NCBI GenBank assembly: GCA_016861165.1
Contig: BOKV01000008.1
Coordinates: 62,001 to 126,000 of the forward strand
Direction of reading: 5' to 3'
DNA: 64,000 bases
From: Alphaproteobacteria bacterium
GTDB taxonomy: Bacteria; Pseudomonadota; Alphaproteobacteria; Rhizobiales; Rhizobiaceae
The notes beneath the pieces are model-generated. The model was given only the letters and a program-made list of their open reading frames with translations. It was not told the DNA's origin and did no database searches. The position numbers and the translations under genes were made by a program. This document shows positions 1 to 10,064 of this stretch, piece by piece; the first letter of the stretch is position 1; the number at the start of each line of letters is the position of its first letter.

Positions 1-1380
1 GGATGCGAGGCGAGGCAGTCCTCGATCTCGCCGGGGCCGACGCGGTAGCCGGCCGAATTGATGATGTCGTCGTCGCGCCCGACGAAATGGAAATAGCCGT
101 CGGCGTCGACCACGCACTGGTCGCCGGTCAGCATCCAGTCGCCGACGAATTTGGCGGCCGTCGCCTCCGGGTCCTGCCAGTATTCGAGGAACATCACCGG
201 GTCGGGCCGGCGTACCGCCACCTGGCCGCGGGTGCCGGGCGCGCATTGGCGGCCCGCCTCGTCGACCACGGCGACGCGGTGCCCCGGCACCGGCTTGCCG
301 ATCGCCCCGGCCCGGCTCACCCCGAGCGCGGCGCACGAGCTCAGCACCAGATTGCATTCGGTCTGGCCGTAGAACTCGTTGACGGTGATGCCGAGCTCGC
401 GGCGCGCCCATTCGAACGTGTCGCGCCCGAGGCTCTCGCCGCCCGAGCCGATGGTACGGATCGCCAGGTCGAAGCGCTGGCGCGGCCGGTCGACCGTCTT
501 CATCAGCCGGAGCGCCGTCGGCGGGATGAAGGCGTTGGCGACCTTCATCTCGGCCATCAGGCGGAACGCCTTCTCCGGATCGAACCGTTCGAGCCCGCCA
601 TGGACTACCGGCACGCCGAAATGGAGGCAGGGCAGCAGGATGTTGAGGAGCCCGCCGGCCCAGGCCCAGTCGGCCGGCGTCCAGGCGACGTCGCCCGGTT
701 GCGGCATGAATTCGTGGTGGATCTCGACGCCGGGCAGGTGGCCGAGCAGCACCCGGTGGCCGTGCAGGGCCCCCTTGGGCGGACCGGTCGTGCCGGAGGT
801 GAAGATGATCAGCGCCGGCGTGTCCGGGGTGGTGTCGACCGGCGCGAAGGTGTCGGCGCAGTCGGCCAGCGCCTCGCCCAGGGCAAGTCCGCCCGCCGCC
901 GGATCGGCACCGGCCACCAGCACGTGGCGCAAAGCGGGCAGCCTTTCGCGCACGGCGCGCACCTTCGCCGCGCCGTCGCCATTGGTGATGACCGCGGCCA
1001 CGCCGGCCCGCCTGAGCCGAAACTCGATCGCGTCGGCGGCGAACAGCCGCGCCAGCGGCACGGCGATCATCCCCGCCTTGTAGATGGCGATGTGGGCCAC
1101 CGCCGCATCGGCGCTCTGCGGCAGGATGACGGCGACGCGGTCGCCCGGCCGCAATCCGCTTCGGGCAAACAGGTTGGCCAGCCGGTTCGACCGGCGCGCC
1201 AGCTCGCCATAGCTGACCGTCGATGCCGCCCCGTCCTCGCGCCAACGTATCAGCGCCACGCGGTCCGGTTGGCGCGCGGCATGAACATCGCAGACGGCGA
1301 CGCCCATGTTGAAGCGTTCAGGGATGTCCCAGGAGAACGCCGCCGCCACCGCTTCGAGACTGCCGGCCTGCTGGAGCATG
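1..1380 (-). CDS. AMP-dependent acyl-CoA synthetase/ligase (partial, runs off window start)
   Basis: Minus-strand translation from ATG at 1380: MLQQAGSLEAVAAAFSWDIPERFNMGV..., with IIFTSGTTGPPKGALHGH (AMP-binding motif) and NEFYGQTECN. The 498-aa plus ORF here is a shadow. Confidence 0.9.
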
Positions 1381-1383
1381 GGG

Positions 1384-3888
1384 TCAGCTTCCTTCTCTTC
1401 CCCGTCGCCGACGCGCCCCGCTGGCGGTCGGAGCGCCTTTCGCGGCCTTGTCGCCGGCGGCGCGGACCCGACCGGCCAGTGCCTCGAGCCCGCTTCTGAT
1501 GTGCAGGTCGCGCTGCGGGAACGGGATGGCAATGCCGGCAGCACGCAGCCGGCGCAGGATGTCGAAGCGCAGGTCGCTCCTCACCCCGAAGCCGAGGCCG
1601 ATGTCGCCCACCCAGGCACGCAACTCGAAGATCAGCGCGTCGGCGCCGAAATCCATGAAGAAGACCGCCGGCTCCGGCCGCTGCAGGATGGTCGGATGGT
1701 CGGCGGCGCATGCGAGCAGGATGGCGCGCACCTCGTCGGGATCGCTTTCATAGCCGACGCCGACGCGGACGCCGATGCGGCCGAGCTTGGTGCGGTGGGT
1801 CCAGTTGGTCAGCGAATCGGTGATCAGCGTCGAATTCGGCACGATCACCGTGGCGCGGTCGAAGGTCTCGATCTCGGTCGAGCGCACCGAAATGCGGCGC
1901 ACCGTGCCCTCGCCGGCGCTGGTGATGATCCAGTCGCCCGCCTTGATCGGCCGCTCCGCCAGCAGGATCAGCCCCGACACGAAGTTGTTGACGATGCTCT
2001 GCAGGCCGAGGCCGATGCCGACCGACAACGCGCCGGCGACCAACGCGATGTTGGTGAGGTCGAGCCCGGCCGAGCCGATGGCGAGCAGCGCCGCCAGCAC
2101 GAAGCCGACATAGCCGAGCACGGTGGTGATCGAATTCCTCAGGCCGGTGTCGAGATTGGTCGTCGGCAGATACTGGTTGGCGACCCACTGCTGGACTGTG
2201 CGCGTGGCGATGATGCCGATGACGAACAGCGTCAGCGCTGTCAGGATCGCCGAGAACGAGATGGTCAGCTCGCCGATCTGAAATCCGAAAAAGGCACGGT
2301 TGACGAAGACCAGCCAATCGGCGGTGCGCACGCCCCAAGGCAGCAGCAGCGCCATGATGGCGGCGATCACGACGACGACGCGCAGGAGGCCGAATCCCAG
2401 CACGGCGATCTGGCGCGCCGACGACGCGCCGATGCCGGTCGCCCGCGCCGCCCACATGTACACCGACCGGTCCGGGTCGAGTGCCGCCTGCCTCGCCTCG
2501 TCGATCCAGGCCATGACCAGCCACAGCATGCCGATGACGATCAAGCCGATGATGATCTGGTAGGCGACGAACTCGGCGAGCGCGATGAAGCCGAACAGCA
2601 GCGCGCCGACGGCGACGACGACGCCGAGCCACAGCAGCCACCGCACGTACTGCCAGCGGATCAGCCGCGCCACCGGCGCGGCGTCGATGTCGTCTTCCGG
2701 GCCGCCATAGGCGACGAGAAGCAGGGCGCGGGCCGTGGCGAGGATGCAGACGAGCGCGAACAGCCCGCTCAGGGCGAGCGAAATTTCGAACGGCGCCTGC
2801 AGCAGCACCGCCGCCACGCCGAGCACATGCAGCGTGCCGGCCAGCACCAGACCGGCGGTGACGACGCTCATCAGGTTGCGGGCGGCCGCGTCGGTCAGGT
2901 CGGCGATGCGCAGCTCGCGCCGGGCCGGGCGCGCGAAGACGCGCAGCAGCGCCAGCGCAACCACCACCACGCAGAGCGCATAGACCGAATTGGTCATCAG
3001 CCGGTCGATGCGCACGCCGAGCAGTGAGCTGCCCGAGACCATGCGCGCGGCGAACAGCAGCAGCAGCGCCGGCAGGACACCGCCGCGCAGGAAGTCGCCC
3101 AGATGGCGCGCACCGCTGCCGTCGGCTCCGGCTTCCCCGGCAACTGCGGGCGGCAGGCCGTCGAAGTGGCGGGCGATCCGGCGGGCAACATACCAGGCCA
3201 CCGCCAAGCCGGCGCCGATCTGCGCCAGCAGCAGGAGCAGGGCGGCGGGCGTGGCGGCGATGCGCTGGGCGGACGCGGTGGCCGATTCCGTCAGCACCAG
3301 CCTGAGGCTGCGCAGGAAGCGTGGCAGACCGGCCGTGCCGTCGCGCCACAGCACCGGATCGAGGATGGAGCGCGACCGCTCGGTCAGCGAACGGACGAAC
3401 CGGTCGCGCCGCTTCGACAGCGCGGCGCTGTTGATCTGGTCGGCGCGCACGATGGTGAGCCGGGCCTCGCGCAGCGGGCCATCGGCGGCCGCCAGTGCCG
3501 CCTGCAGCGCCTTGCGCCGCGCCGCCACCGCCTCGCCCTCGGGCGCGTCGCCGTTCGCCGGTGCCGGGCCGAGCTGATCGATCTGCTGCTGGATTTCGCG
3601 CACGCCGGGGCTGAGCCGGCCGACCAGCGCCGCTGCCTGGTGGCTGATGCGGCCGGCCTCCTCCGAGATCCTGGCGAGCTCGGCGTCCGTCACGCCCTCG
3701 CGGTTGAGCGCCTGCTGGAGCCCGTCGAGGACGCGGCTCCATCCCTCGACCGACTGCGCCTGGGCGGGGGCCTGCTCGCGCGGCGGCGCGGCGTCCTGCG
3801 CCGATGCCACCGCCGGCATCCAGGCGATCGCCGCGACGGCGAGCCAGAGCCAGACGGCGAGCGCGGCGGCCGTGCGTTTGATCGTCAT
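1384..3888 (-). CDS. MscS-family mechanosensitive ion channel with N-terminal DUF3772-like periplasmic domain
   Basis: MTIKRTAAALAVWLW signal peptide, multiple TM segments, MscS motif GALSVGIGLGLQSIVNNFVSGLILLAERPIKAGDWI. True start at 3888; the 1206-aa ORF is over-extended. Confidence 0.9.
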   Translation of the reverse strand: MTIKRTAAALAVWLWLAVAAIAWMPAVASAQDAAPPREQAPAQAQSVEGWSRVLDGLQQALNREGVTDAELARISEEAGRISHQAAALVGRLSPGVREIQQQIDQLGPAPANGDAPEGEAVAARRKALQAALAAADGPLREARLTIVRADQINSAALSKRRDRFVRSLTERSRSILDPVLWRDGTAGLPRFLRSLRLVLTESATASAQRIAATPAALLLLLAQIGAGLAVAWYVARRIARHFDGLPPAVAGEAGADGSGARHLGDFLRGGVLPALLLLFAARMVSGSSLLGVRIDRLMTNSVYALCVVVVALALLRVFARPARRELRIADLTDAAARNLMSVVTAGLVLAGTLHVLGVAAVLLQAPFEISLALSGLFALVCILATARALLLVAYGGPEDDIDAAPVARLIRWQYVRWLLWLGVVVAVGALLFGFIALAEFVAYQIIIGLIVIGMLWLVMAWIDEARQAALDPDRSVYMWAARATGIGASSARQIAVLGFGLLRVVVVIAAIMALLLPWGVRTADWLVFVNRAFFGFQIGELTISFSAILTALTLFVIGIIATRTVQQWVANQYLPTTNLDTGLRNSITTVLGYVGFVLAALLAIGSAGLDLTNIALVAGALSVGIGLGLQSIVNNFVSGLILLAERPIKAGDWIITSAGEGTVRRISVRSTEIETFDRATVIVPNSTLITDSLTNWTHRTKLGRIGVRVGVGYESDPDEVRAILLACAADHPTILQRPEPAVFFMDFGADALIFELRAWVGDIGLGFGVRSDLRFDILRRLRAAGIAIPFPQRDLHIRSGLEALAGRVRAAGDKAAKGAPTASGARRRRGREGS

Positions 3889-3983
3889 CGCGATGGTCCC
3901 GGTCTCCTCCCTCGGCGGGCTGGTCGTGCGTCGCCGGCGCGGCGCCCGGTTCGCCCGCCAGTGTAGGCGGCAAAACGCCGCCT

Positions 3984-4934
3984 TCAAGGCCGCCGTCTCC
4001 GGTCCGGCCGCAGCGGTTGGCACCGCAGGTCGGCCATGTCGATCAGGGCGCCCGGTCGGCGGACAACCCGGCTGGCGACGGCATGGGCCTGGCGCACCGC
4101 CTCCGTCCGGCCGTCGCCGGCCGCCCGCCGCGCCAGATAGGCGCCGTTGAACGAATCGCCGGCACCGGTGGTGTCGACCGGTTGTACCCGTTCGAGCCCA
4201 TCGACGACGCTGATGGCGTCGGGCGTGGCGAGCGTCACCGGCCCGCCGCCAGATTTTACCACCACCTCGTCGCAGCCGGCCGCCAGGTAGCGCCGTGCCG
4301 TGGCCTGGGGATCGGCATCGCCGAACGCGGCCTGCTCGTCGTCGGCGCTCGGCAGCACGATCGCGGCGGCGCCGGCTGCCGCGCTGATCGCCTCGCGCAG
4401 GGCGCCGGCGTCCTCCCACAGCCGCGGCCGGATGTTGGGATCGAAGACCGTCCGCTTGCCCGCCGCGCGGGCCGCCGCAATGCGCTCGACGAGAAGACTG
4501 CGCCGCTCCGCCGCCAGGATCGCCAGCGTGATGCCGGAGAAGTAGACCATGTCGGCGGCGGCGAGCGCCGCGGCGAGCGCCGCCTCGTCGTCGGCCAGCA
4601 GGCGGGCGGCCGACTGGCCGCGCCAGTAGGTGAACGAGCGCTCGCCGTCGTCGACATCGATGAGATAGAGGCCGGGCTGGCGCGCTGCGTCGCGCCCGAT
4701 GCGCGACGTGCCGAGGCCGGCGTCCTGGAGGAAGGCGACCATCCGGTCCGAATAGCGGTCGGTGCCGACGCGCGTGAAGAAGTCGACGTCCCATTGCTCG
4801 CGCGGCGCCAGGGCGCGGAAATACCAGGCGGTGTTGAGCGTGTCGCCGGCAAAGCCCATCCGCCACAGCCCGGCTGGGTCGCGGGCCAGTTCGATCATGC
4901 ACTCGCCGATGGCGAGGAAGTTGCCCCGCGCCAC
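3984..4934 (-). CDS. kdgK: PfkB-family sugar kinase, probable 2-dehydro-3-deoxygluconokinase
   Basis: MARGNFLAIGECMIEL...; PfkB signature DTTGAGDSFNGAYLA. Confidence 0.85.
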   Translation of the reverse strand: MARGNFLAIGECMIELARDPAGLWRMGFAGDTLNTAWYFRALAPREQWDVDFFTRVGTDRYSDRMVAFLQDAGLGTSRIGRDAARQPGLYLIDVDDGERSFTYWRGQSAARLLADDEAALAAALAAADMVYFSGITLAILAAERRSLLVERIAAARAAGKRTVFDPNIRPRLWEDAGALREAISAAAGAAAIVLPSADDEQAAFGDADPQATARRYLAAGCDEVVVKSGGGPVTLATPDAISVVDGLERVQPVDTTGAGDSFNGAYLARRAAGDGRTEAVRQAHAVASRVVRRPGALIDMADLRCQPLRPDRRRRP

Positions 4935-4960
4935 TGCCGCCCCTCCTCATGTCCGGGCAA

Positions 4961-5047
4961 TGGTGCCCCTGGCCGGACTCGAACCAGCACGCCCGCGAGG
5001 GCAACAGATTTTGAGTCTGCCGCGTCTACCAATTCCGCCACAGGGGC
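4961..5047 (-). tRNA. tRNA-Leu (CAA)
   Basis: Reverse complement gcccctgtggcggaattggtagacgcggcagactcaaaatctgttgccctcgcgggcgtgctggttcgagtccggccaggggcacca: acceptor stem, long variable arm, anticodon loop CTCAAAA, encoded CCA. Confidence 0.95.
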
Positions 5048-5269
5048 CCGCCGCTGCGACTATCGCTTCCGGCACTGGAGGTCAATCGCCGCCCGGCCCG
5101 TTCCCGGCCGTTGGCGCGCGCCGATCCGTGCCGGTCAGCTGGAATCTGGCCGCCTGCGGCTGCCCCCACGGCTGCCCAACAGCCGCCCTTGGCCCATGGA
5201 CGCGGCGGTCGATCCCGTCTAAAGGTCGCCGCGCCGAACCTGGCCAACTTGCGATTCGGAATCCCCCGC

Positions 5270-5851
5270 ATGATCCGATGGCTCTACGACTGGGTGTTCT
5301 CGCTCGCCCGCCACCGGCGCGCCAACTGGGCGCTGGCGGGCATCTCCTTCATCGAGAGTTCGGTGTTCCCGATCCCGCCCGACGCGCTGCTGATCCCGAT
5401 GGTTCTGGCCGAACGGCGCCGCTGGCTGATGATCGCCCTCATCTGCACCGTCGCCTCGGTCGCCGGCGCCTTCCTCGGCTATTTCATCGGCGCGGTGCTC
5501 TACGAGGCGATCGGCAAGCCGGTGCTGGCCTTCTACGGCATGCAGAACCGCTTCGACGACATCGCCAACTGGTACAATGAATGGGGCGGCTGGGGGGTGC
5601 TGTTTGCCGCTGTCACGCCGTTCCCCTACAAGGTGCTGACCATCTTCTCCGGCGCCACCGGGCTCAACCTCGTCGTCTTCACCGTGGTCAGCATCATCGG
5701 CCGCGGCGCGCGCTTCTTCATTGTCGCCGCACTTCTGTATTATTACGGCGAGCCTGTGCGCCTGTTCATCGAGCGGCGGCTGGGGCTCATGTTCACGCTT
5801 GGCCTTGTCCTGCTGATCGGCGGCTTCGTGATGGTCAAATACGTATTCTGA
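5270..5851 (+). CDS. YqaA/DedA (SNARE-associated) family membrane protein
   Basis: MIRWLYDWVFSLARHRRANWALAGISFIESSVFPIPPDALLIPMVLA..., TPFPYKVLTIFSGATGLNL. Confidence 0.8.
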   Translation: MIRWLYDWVFSLARHRRANWALAGISFIESSVFPIPPDALLIPMVLAERRRWLMIALICTVASVAGAFLGYFIGAVLYEAIGKPVLAFYGMQNRFDDIANWYNEWGGWGVLFAAVTPFPYKVLTIFSGATGLNLVVFTVVSIIGRGARFFIVAALLYYYGEPVRLFIERRLGLMFTLGLVLLIGGFVMVKYVF

Positions 5852-5859
5852 GAGGGACA

Positions 5860-6375
5860 ATGGCAAGCCTGTGGAACCTGGCGCGGGATCGCGGCGTGGT
5901 CGCTTTGGCGCTGTTTTTCGCCATGGCCGCGGTCATCGCCGCCGTGCAGGGCTTCGAGCATATCGGCGGCTACATCCCCTGCAAGCTGTGCCTGGGTCAG
6001 CGCGAGCCCTACTACGCGGCGATGCCGGTGGCGCTTCTCGCCGCCGTCGCGGCCTGGCGCGGCTGGCCGGCCTTCGTCGGCCGCGGCCTCCTCGCCATCG
6101 TCGGCCTGCTGCTCGTCTACACGCTGGCACTCGGTGTTCACCACGCCGGCGTTGAGTGGGCATGGTGGGCCGGCCCGAGCGATTGCGGCGCGGTCGCCGG
6201 CGGCATCTCGACCGATGTCCGCGATCTGCTCGGCGACCTCACCGCCAGGCGGCCGCCCTCATGCGACGAGGCGGCCGGCCGTTTCCTCGGGCTTTCGTTT
6301 GCCGGCTGGAACGTGGTCGCGGCGGCGGCGCTCGCGGTGGTCGCCTGGCGCGGCGCCCTCGCCAGTGGCGACTGA
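5860..6375 (+). CDS. dsbB: Disulfide bond formation protein DsbB family
   Basis: MASLWNLARDRG...GGYIPCKLCLGQREPYY: CxxC motif followed by QREPYY; second Cys pair in the C-terminal half. Confidence 0.85.
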   Translation: MASLWNLARDRGVVALALFFAMAAVIAAVQGFEHIGGYIPCKLCLGQREPYYAAMPVALLAAVAAWRGWPAFVGRGLLAIVGLLLVYTLALGVHHAGVEWAWWAGPSDCGAVAGGISTDVRDLLGDLTARRPPSCDEAAGRFLGLSFAGWNVVAAAALAVVAWRGALASGD

Positions 6376-6386
6376 CCGGAGCCCGC

Positions 6387-6950
6387 TCACGGCTCCAGTT
6401 CGGTGTCCCAGTAGAGGAAGTCCATCCAGCTGTCGTGCAAATAATTGGGCGGAAATTTCCGCCCGTTCCTGTGCAGGTCCTCGATCGACGGCATGTACGG
6501 TTTCTGCGTCGGCCACATGCCGGATTCGCGCGGCAGCAAATTGCCCTTCCTGAGATTGCAGGGCGAGCAGGCGGCGCAGACATTCTCCCAGGTGGTCTGC
6601 CCACCCTTCGAGCGGGGAACGACATGGTCGAAAGTCAGGTCCTCGCCACTGCCGCAATACTGGCACTGGAAGCGGTCGCGCAGGAACACGTTGAAGCGGG
6701 TGAAGGCCGGGTGGCGGCTCGGCCGCACGAACGTCTTCAGGCTGACGACACTCGGCAGGTTCATGGCGAATGAGGGACTGCGCACCGCCGCCTCGTATTC
6801 GGCGACGATGTTGACGCGATCCAGGAACACCGCCTTGATGGCATCCTGCCACGACCACAGCGACAGCGGATAGTAGCTGAGCGGCCGGTAGTCCGCGTTC
6901 AGCACCAGTGCGGGATGCGCATCCGGCGAAACAGCGATCGTCAACGCCAC
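6387..6950 (-). CDS. HNH endonuclease
   Basis: MALTIAVSPDAHPALVLNADYRPLSYYPLSLWSWQDAIKAVFLDRVNIV... FQCQYCGSGEDLTFDHVVPRSKGGQTTWENVCAACSPCN. Confidence 0.9.
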   Translation of the reverse strand: MALTIAVSPDAHPALVLNADYRPLSYYPLSLWSWQDAIKAVFLDRVNIVAEYEAAVRSPSFAMNLPSVVSLKTFVRPSRHPAFTRFNVFLRDRFQCQYCGSGEDLTFDHVVPRSKGGQTTWENVCAACSPCNLRKGNLLPRESGMWPTQKPYMPSIEDLHRNGRKFPPNYLHDSWMDFLYWDTELEP

Positions 6951-7089
6951 CTCCTTCCCGCAGCCGTTTCGTCCGCGCCACTATCTAAAGCCTCTGTGTC
7001 AGGCTTGTGAAGCCGGGCCGTCGCGATTTCCGCGCCAGCACGCGGGGCGGCGAGACGCGGCGGGCAGGTTGCTTGCGACAGCCAGGCTG

Positions 7090-7189
7090 GCTTCATCCCA
7101 CCGAGCGGCACCGCGAGCCGGACCAAGATGACGTGGCAGAACAGACAGACGGAGCAAGACCCCGGTTCATCTGGATCGGGTCTTGCCAT
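7090..7189 (+). repeat. Dispersed ~100-bp bipartite palindromic repeat, copy A
   Basis: gcttcatcccaccgagcggcaccgcgagccggaccaagatgacgtggcagaacagacagacggagcaagaccccggttcatctggatcgggtcttgcc; matches the family consensus (best copy 31400-31500). Confidence 0.85.
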
Positions 7190-7838
7190 GGAGCGGCGCC
7201 GGCATGGCGTCGCGGCCGCCCCTCACCGCCCGGTAGTATGCCCAGAACAGGCGCGCGGCGACCCCGCGCCATGGCGCCCAGCGGCACGCGATCTCACGCA
7301 GGCGGCGCTCGTCGGGCCGCGCCTCGAACTGGAAAGCGATGCGCACCGCCTCCTTCAGCGCGAGGTCGCCGGCCGGGAAGATGTCGGGATGGCCGCCGCA
7401 GAACAGCAGGAAGATTTCGGCAGTCCACGGGCCGATGCCGGGCACGGCGGTGAGCCGCGCCAGCGCCTCGTCGGGTGGCGACCGGCTGAGCCCGGCAAGA
7501 TCGAGCCGCCCGCCGATGACGGCCTGCGCGGCGGCGGTGAGCGCCGCCTGCTTGGGCCGCGACAGCCCGGCCTGGCGCATCACCGCCTCGCCGCGATCGA
7601 TCAGCGTCGGCGCGTCGAGCGGCTCGACCAGCGCGATCAGCCGGCGCAGGATCGCCTCGGCGCTCGCCCGCGACACCTGCTGACCGACGATGATGCCGGC
7701 AAGGCCGGCGAAATCCGGGCTTGACAGCCTGAGCGGCAGCGGCCCGGCCAGCGCCGCCACCGGCGCCAGCGCGGGGTCGGCGGCGATCAGCGCCGCCAGC
7801 CCGCGTTCCACATCACCCGCCGTCCGGATCGCCCTCAT
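7167..7838 (-). CDS. DNA-3-methyladenine glycosylase II (AlkA-like HhH-GPD)
   Basis: MRAIRTAGDVERGLAALIAADPALAP...GIIVGQQVSRASAEAI... LTAVPGIGPWTAEIFLLFCGGHPDIFPAGDLALKEAV (HhH-GPD). Stop codon lies inside repeat copy A. Confidence 0.9.
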   Translation of the reverse strand: MRAIRTAGDVERGLAALIAADPALAPVAALAGPLPLRLSSPDFAGLAGIIVGQQVSRASAEAILRRLIALVEPLDAPTLIDRGEAVMRQAGLSRPKQAALTAAAQAVIGGRLDLAGLSRSPPDEALARLTAVPGIGPWTAEIFLLFCGGHPDIFPAGDLALKEAVRIAFQFEARPDERRLREIACRWAPWRGVAARLFWAYYRAVRGGRDAMPAPLHGKTRSR

Positions 7839-7879
7839 GCCGCTTGCCGCAATTGCCGCAGCCCCGATAGTCTGCCGCG

Positions 7880-8779
7880 ATGAATAAGCCGGTCTTCCGC
7901 TTCGCGCCAAGTCCCAACGGACTGCTCCACCTCGGCCACGCCTATTCGGCCCTGCTGAACCTGCGCATGGCGCGCCGGGCGGGCGCCACGCTGCTCCTGC
8001 GCATTGAAGACATCGATACGGTCCGCTGCACACCCGAAAACGAGGCGATGATGCTCAAGGACCTCGAATGGCTCGGCTTCGAGTGGGACGCACCGCCGCG
8101 GCGCCAGTCGGAACATTTCGACGAATACCGCGCTGCCCTCGACGAACTGCTCGACGCCGGTCTCGCCTATCCGGCGCTGATGAGCCGCGCCGAAATCCGC
8201 CGCGCGGTCGAGGCGGCCACCGCCAGCGGCCGTTCGTGGCCGTGCGATCCTGACGGCGCGCCGCACTATCCGGGCCGTGAGCGCGATCTCGACCTGGCGC
8301 GACGGCGACAGATCGTCGCTGGCAGCGGCGACTACACGCTGAGGCTCGATGCCGCCGCCGCCGCCGCGCATATCGGGCGTGCGCTGCACTGGACCGAGGA
8401 AGGCTGCGGACCCGACGGCCAGTCGGGGCGCATCCGCGCTGATCTTGCCCCTTGGGGCGATCCGATCCTCGGCCGCCGCGACGTGCCGGCGAGCTATCAC
8501 CTAGCCTGCGTGATCGACGACGCCGCCCAGGGCGTTTCCGACGTGGTGCGCGGCCGCGACCTCTTCTTCGCCACGGCGATCCACCGGGCCCTGCAGGAGC
8601 TGTTCGGCCTGCCCGAGCCCGCCTATTTCCACCACGACCTCATCCTCGACGAGGACGGCCGCAAGCTGTCGAAGAGCCGATCTTCGACGGCGCTGCGCCA
8701 CCTGCGCGCCGCCGGGCTGACCGCCACCGACATCGCCCGCATGGTCGGGCTCGCCGACGAGCCGGTCAGGTGTGCGTGA
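7880..8779 (+). CDS. gluQ: Glutamyl-Q tRNA(Asp) synthetase
   Basis: MNKPVFRFAPSPNGLLHLGHAYSALLN (HIGH-type motif), RKLSKSRSSTAL (KMSKS-like); short, lacking the anticodon-binding domain. Confidence 0.92.
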   Translation: MNKPVFRFAPSPNGLLHLGHAYSALLNLRMARRAGATLLLRIEDIDTVRCTPENEAMMLKDLEWLGFEWDAPPRRQSEHFDEYRAALDELLDAGLAYPALMSRAEIRRAVEAATASGRSWPCDPDGAPHYPGRERDLDLARRRQIVAGSGDYTLRLDAAAAAAHIGRALHWTEEGCGPDGQSGRIRADLAPWGDPILGRRDVPASYHLACVIDDAAQGVSDVVRGRDLFFATAIHRALQELFGLPEPAYFHHDLILDEDGRKLSKSRSSTALRHLRAAGLTATDIARMVGLADEPVRCA

Positions 8780-9053
8780 CCGCCTTGATGCCCGCCAGCA
8801 TGACCAGCATGGCCGTGGCGCCGCCGAAAGCAACGAGGATCGTCGCCGCCGCGTCGCCGCCGAGGGCATAGCCGAGCCGGTTGTAGGCGAACAGGGCGAC
8901 ATAGGTGCCGGCCAGCAGCAGCAGCCAGTTGCCGATCACGCCGAACCCGGCGGCGCCCATGATGCGGTCGGCGATCCAGCCGCAGATGAAGCTCATCGCG
9001 CAGGCGAAGGAGAAGGTGACCACCAGTTGCTGGCCCGAGAGTTCCCAGATCAT
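8766..9053 (-). CDS. Small membrane protein, possibly GlsB/YeaQ/YmgE (transglycosylase-associated)-like
   Basis: MIWELSGQQLVVTFSFACAMSFICGWIADRIMGAAGFGVIGNWLLLLAGTYVALFAYNRLG...; three TM stretches; GWIADRIMG..GFGVIGNWLL resembles the family. Confidence 0.6.
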   Translation of the reverse strand: MIWELSGQQLVVTFSFACAMSFICGWIADRIMGAAGFGVIGNWLLLLAGTYVALFAYNRLGYALGGDAAATILVAFGGATAMLVMLAGIKAVTHT

Positions 9054-9074
9054 CGCGGCGCTCTCCGTAGCGTG

Positions 9075-9178
9075 AGCTTCATCCCGCCGAGCGGTACCGC
9101 GAGGCGGGTAAGATGACGCGACAAAACAAACAGATAGAGCAAAATCCCGATTCATCATCGGGGATCGGGTTTTGCCCT
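9075..9178 (+). repeat. Dispersed bipartite palindromic repeat, copy B
   Basis: agcttcatcccgccgagcggtaccgcgaggcgggtaagatgacgcgacaaaacaaacagatagagcaaaatcccgattcatcatcggggatcgggttttgccc; between the stop of the BrkB gene and the start of the next minus gene. Confidence 0.92.
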
Positions 9179-9218
9179 GGCGGCCGATTCTGCCGCCCCG
9201 CCGTCTCGATCGGATGAA

Positions 9219-10064
9219 TCATTTTCCCTCGTTTTTATCGAAGGCCATCAGCGCGGCGTTGTACTCGGCGCCGATCAGATAGATCGCCGACATCAGGTAG
9301 ACGAAAAGGACCGCGACGACGATGCCGGCAAGGCCTGCATAGGTGGCGCCATAATTGGCGAAGGTGCGCAGATAGGCGGCAAAGCCGAGCGAGGCGACGG
9401 CCCACAGCACCAGGGTCAGTGCCACGCCCGGCGCCAGGGCGCGGTAGCCGGCGTGCTCGCATGGCAGCCATCTGTGGCTGGCGAACAGGCCGAACACCAG
9501 GATCGCCACCGACGCGGCCAGGCGCCAGTCGCCGAGGTCGATCAGGTAGTCGTCGAGCCATGGCGCGAAGCGGGCGGCGGCCGCCTCGGCGAGCGGCACC
9601 ACCACCAGCAGGAAGCCGGCGGCCGCCAGCACAATCGACGCGAGCAGCACGAACAGGATGCTCTGCGCGCGCAAGCGCAGGATGCCGCGCGTCTCCCTGG
9701 TCCGGTAGGCGCGATTGAGGCCGAGGCGCAGGGCCTCGACGCCACTAGAGGCGAAGAACAGCGCCAGCACCGCGCCGAAGGTCAGCACGTCGCCGCGCGG
9801 CTGCGTGAGCACGTTGAGGAGCTCCCATGACAGCGGCTCGGCCACCGCCGGCGGCCACAGTTCGAACATCAGATCGAACGCCATTGGCGGAAATTCGCCG
9901 AGATCGAAGAAGGCGGCCAGCGAGGTGCAGAAGATCAGGAAGGGGAACAGCGCCATGATCCCCGACAGCGTGATGTGGCTGGCGATGGCCCAGCCGTCGT
10001 CGCGGTTGAACCGGATCACCGCCGCGACGGCGGCCCGTCCGTGACGGCGCATGGTCTCCAGCAT
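9219..10064 (-). CDS. YihY/BrkB family inner-membrane protein
   Basis: MLETMRRHGRAAVAAVIRFNRDDGWAIASHITLSGIMALFPFLIF...; six TM segments, typical BrkB N-terminus. Confidence 0.88.
   Translation of the reverse strand: MLETMRRHGRAAVAAVIRFNRDDGWAIASHITLSGIMALFPFLIFCTSLAAFFDLGEFPPMAFDLMFELWPPAVAEPLSWELLNVLTQPRGDVLTFGAVLALFFASSGVEALRLGLNRAYRTRETRGILRLRAQSILFVLLASIVLAAAGFLLVVVPLAEAAAARFAPWLDDYLIDLGDWRLAASVAILVFGLFASHRWLPCEHAGYRALAPGVALTLVLWAVASLGFAAYLRTFANYGATYAGLAGIVVAVLFVYLMSAIYLIGAEYNAALMAFDKNEGK

Noticed and set aside
3-1499. 498-aa plus-strand ORF
   Set aside because: Antisense shadow of the acyl-CoA synthetase; low-complexity R/A/D/G-rich translation with no domain.
1306-3027. 573-aa plus-strand ORF
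   Set aside because: Antisense to the MscS channel; composition (R, D, Q, H-rich) typical of a high-GC shadow ORF.
1384-5004. 1206-aa minus ORF suggesting a kinase-MscS fusion
   Set aside because: The upstream part is out of frame with the PfkB kinase; MscS has its own signal peptide and ATG at 3888.
4961-5047. tRNA-Leu as integration site of a genomic island
   Set aside because: No integrase or direct repeat of the tRNA 3' end nearby; flanks are housekeeping genes.
6387-6950. HNH endonuclease considered as a homing/mobile or defence nuclease
   Set aside because: Stand-alone HNH genes of this type are common chromosomal genes in Rhizobiales; no intron, intein, phage or defence partner is visible.
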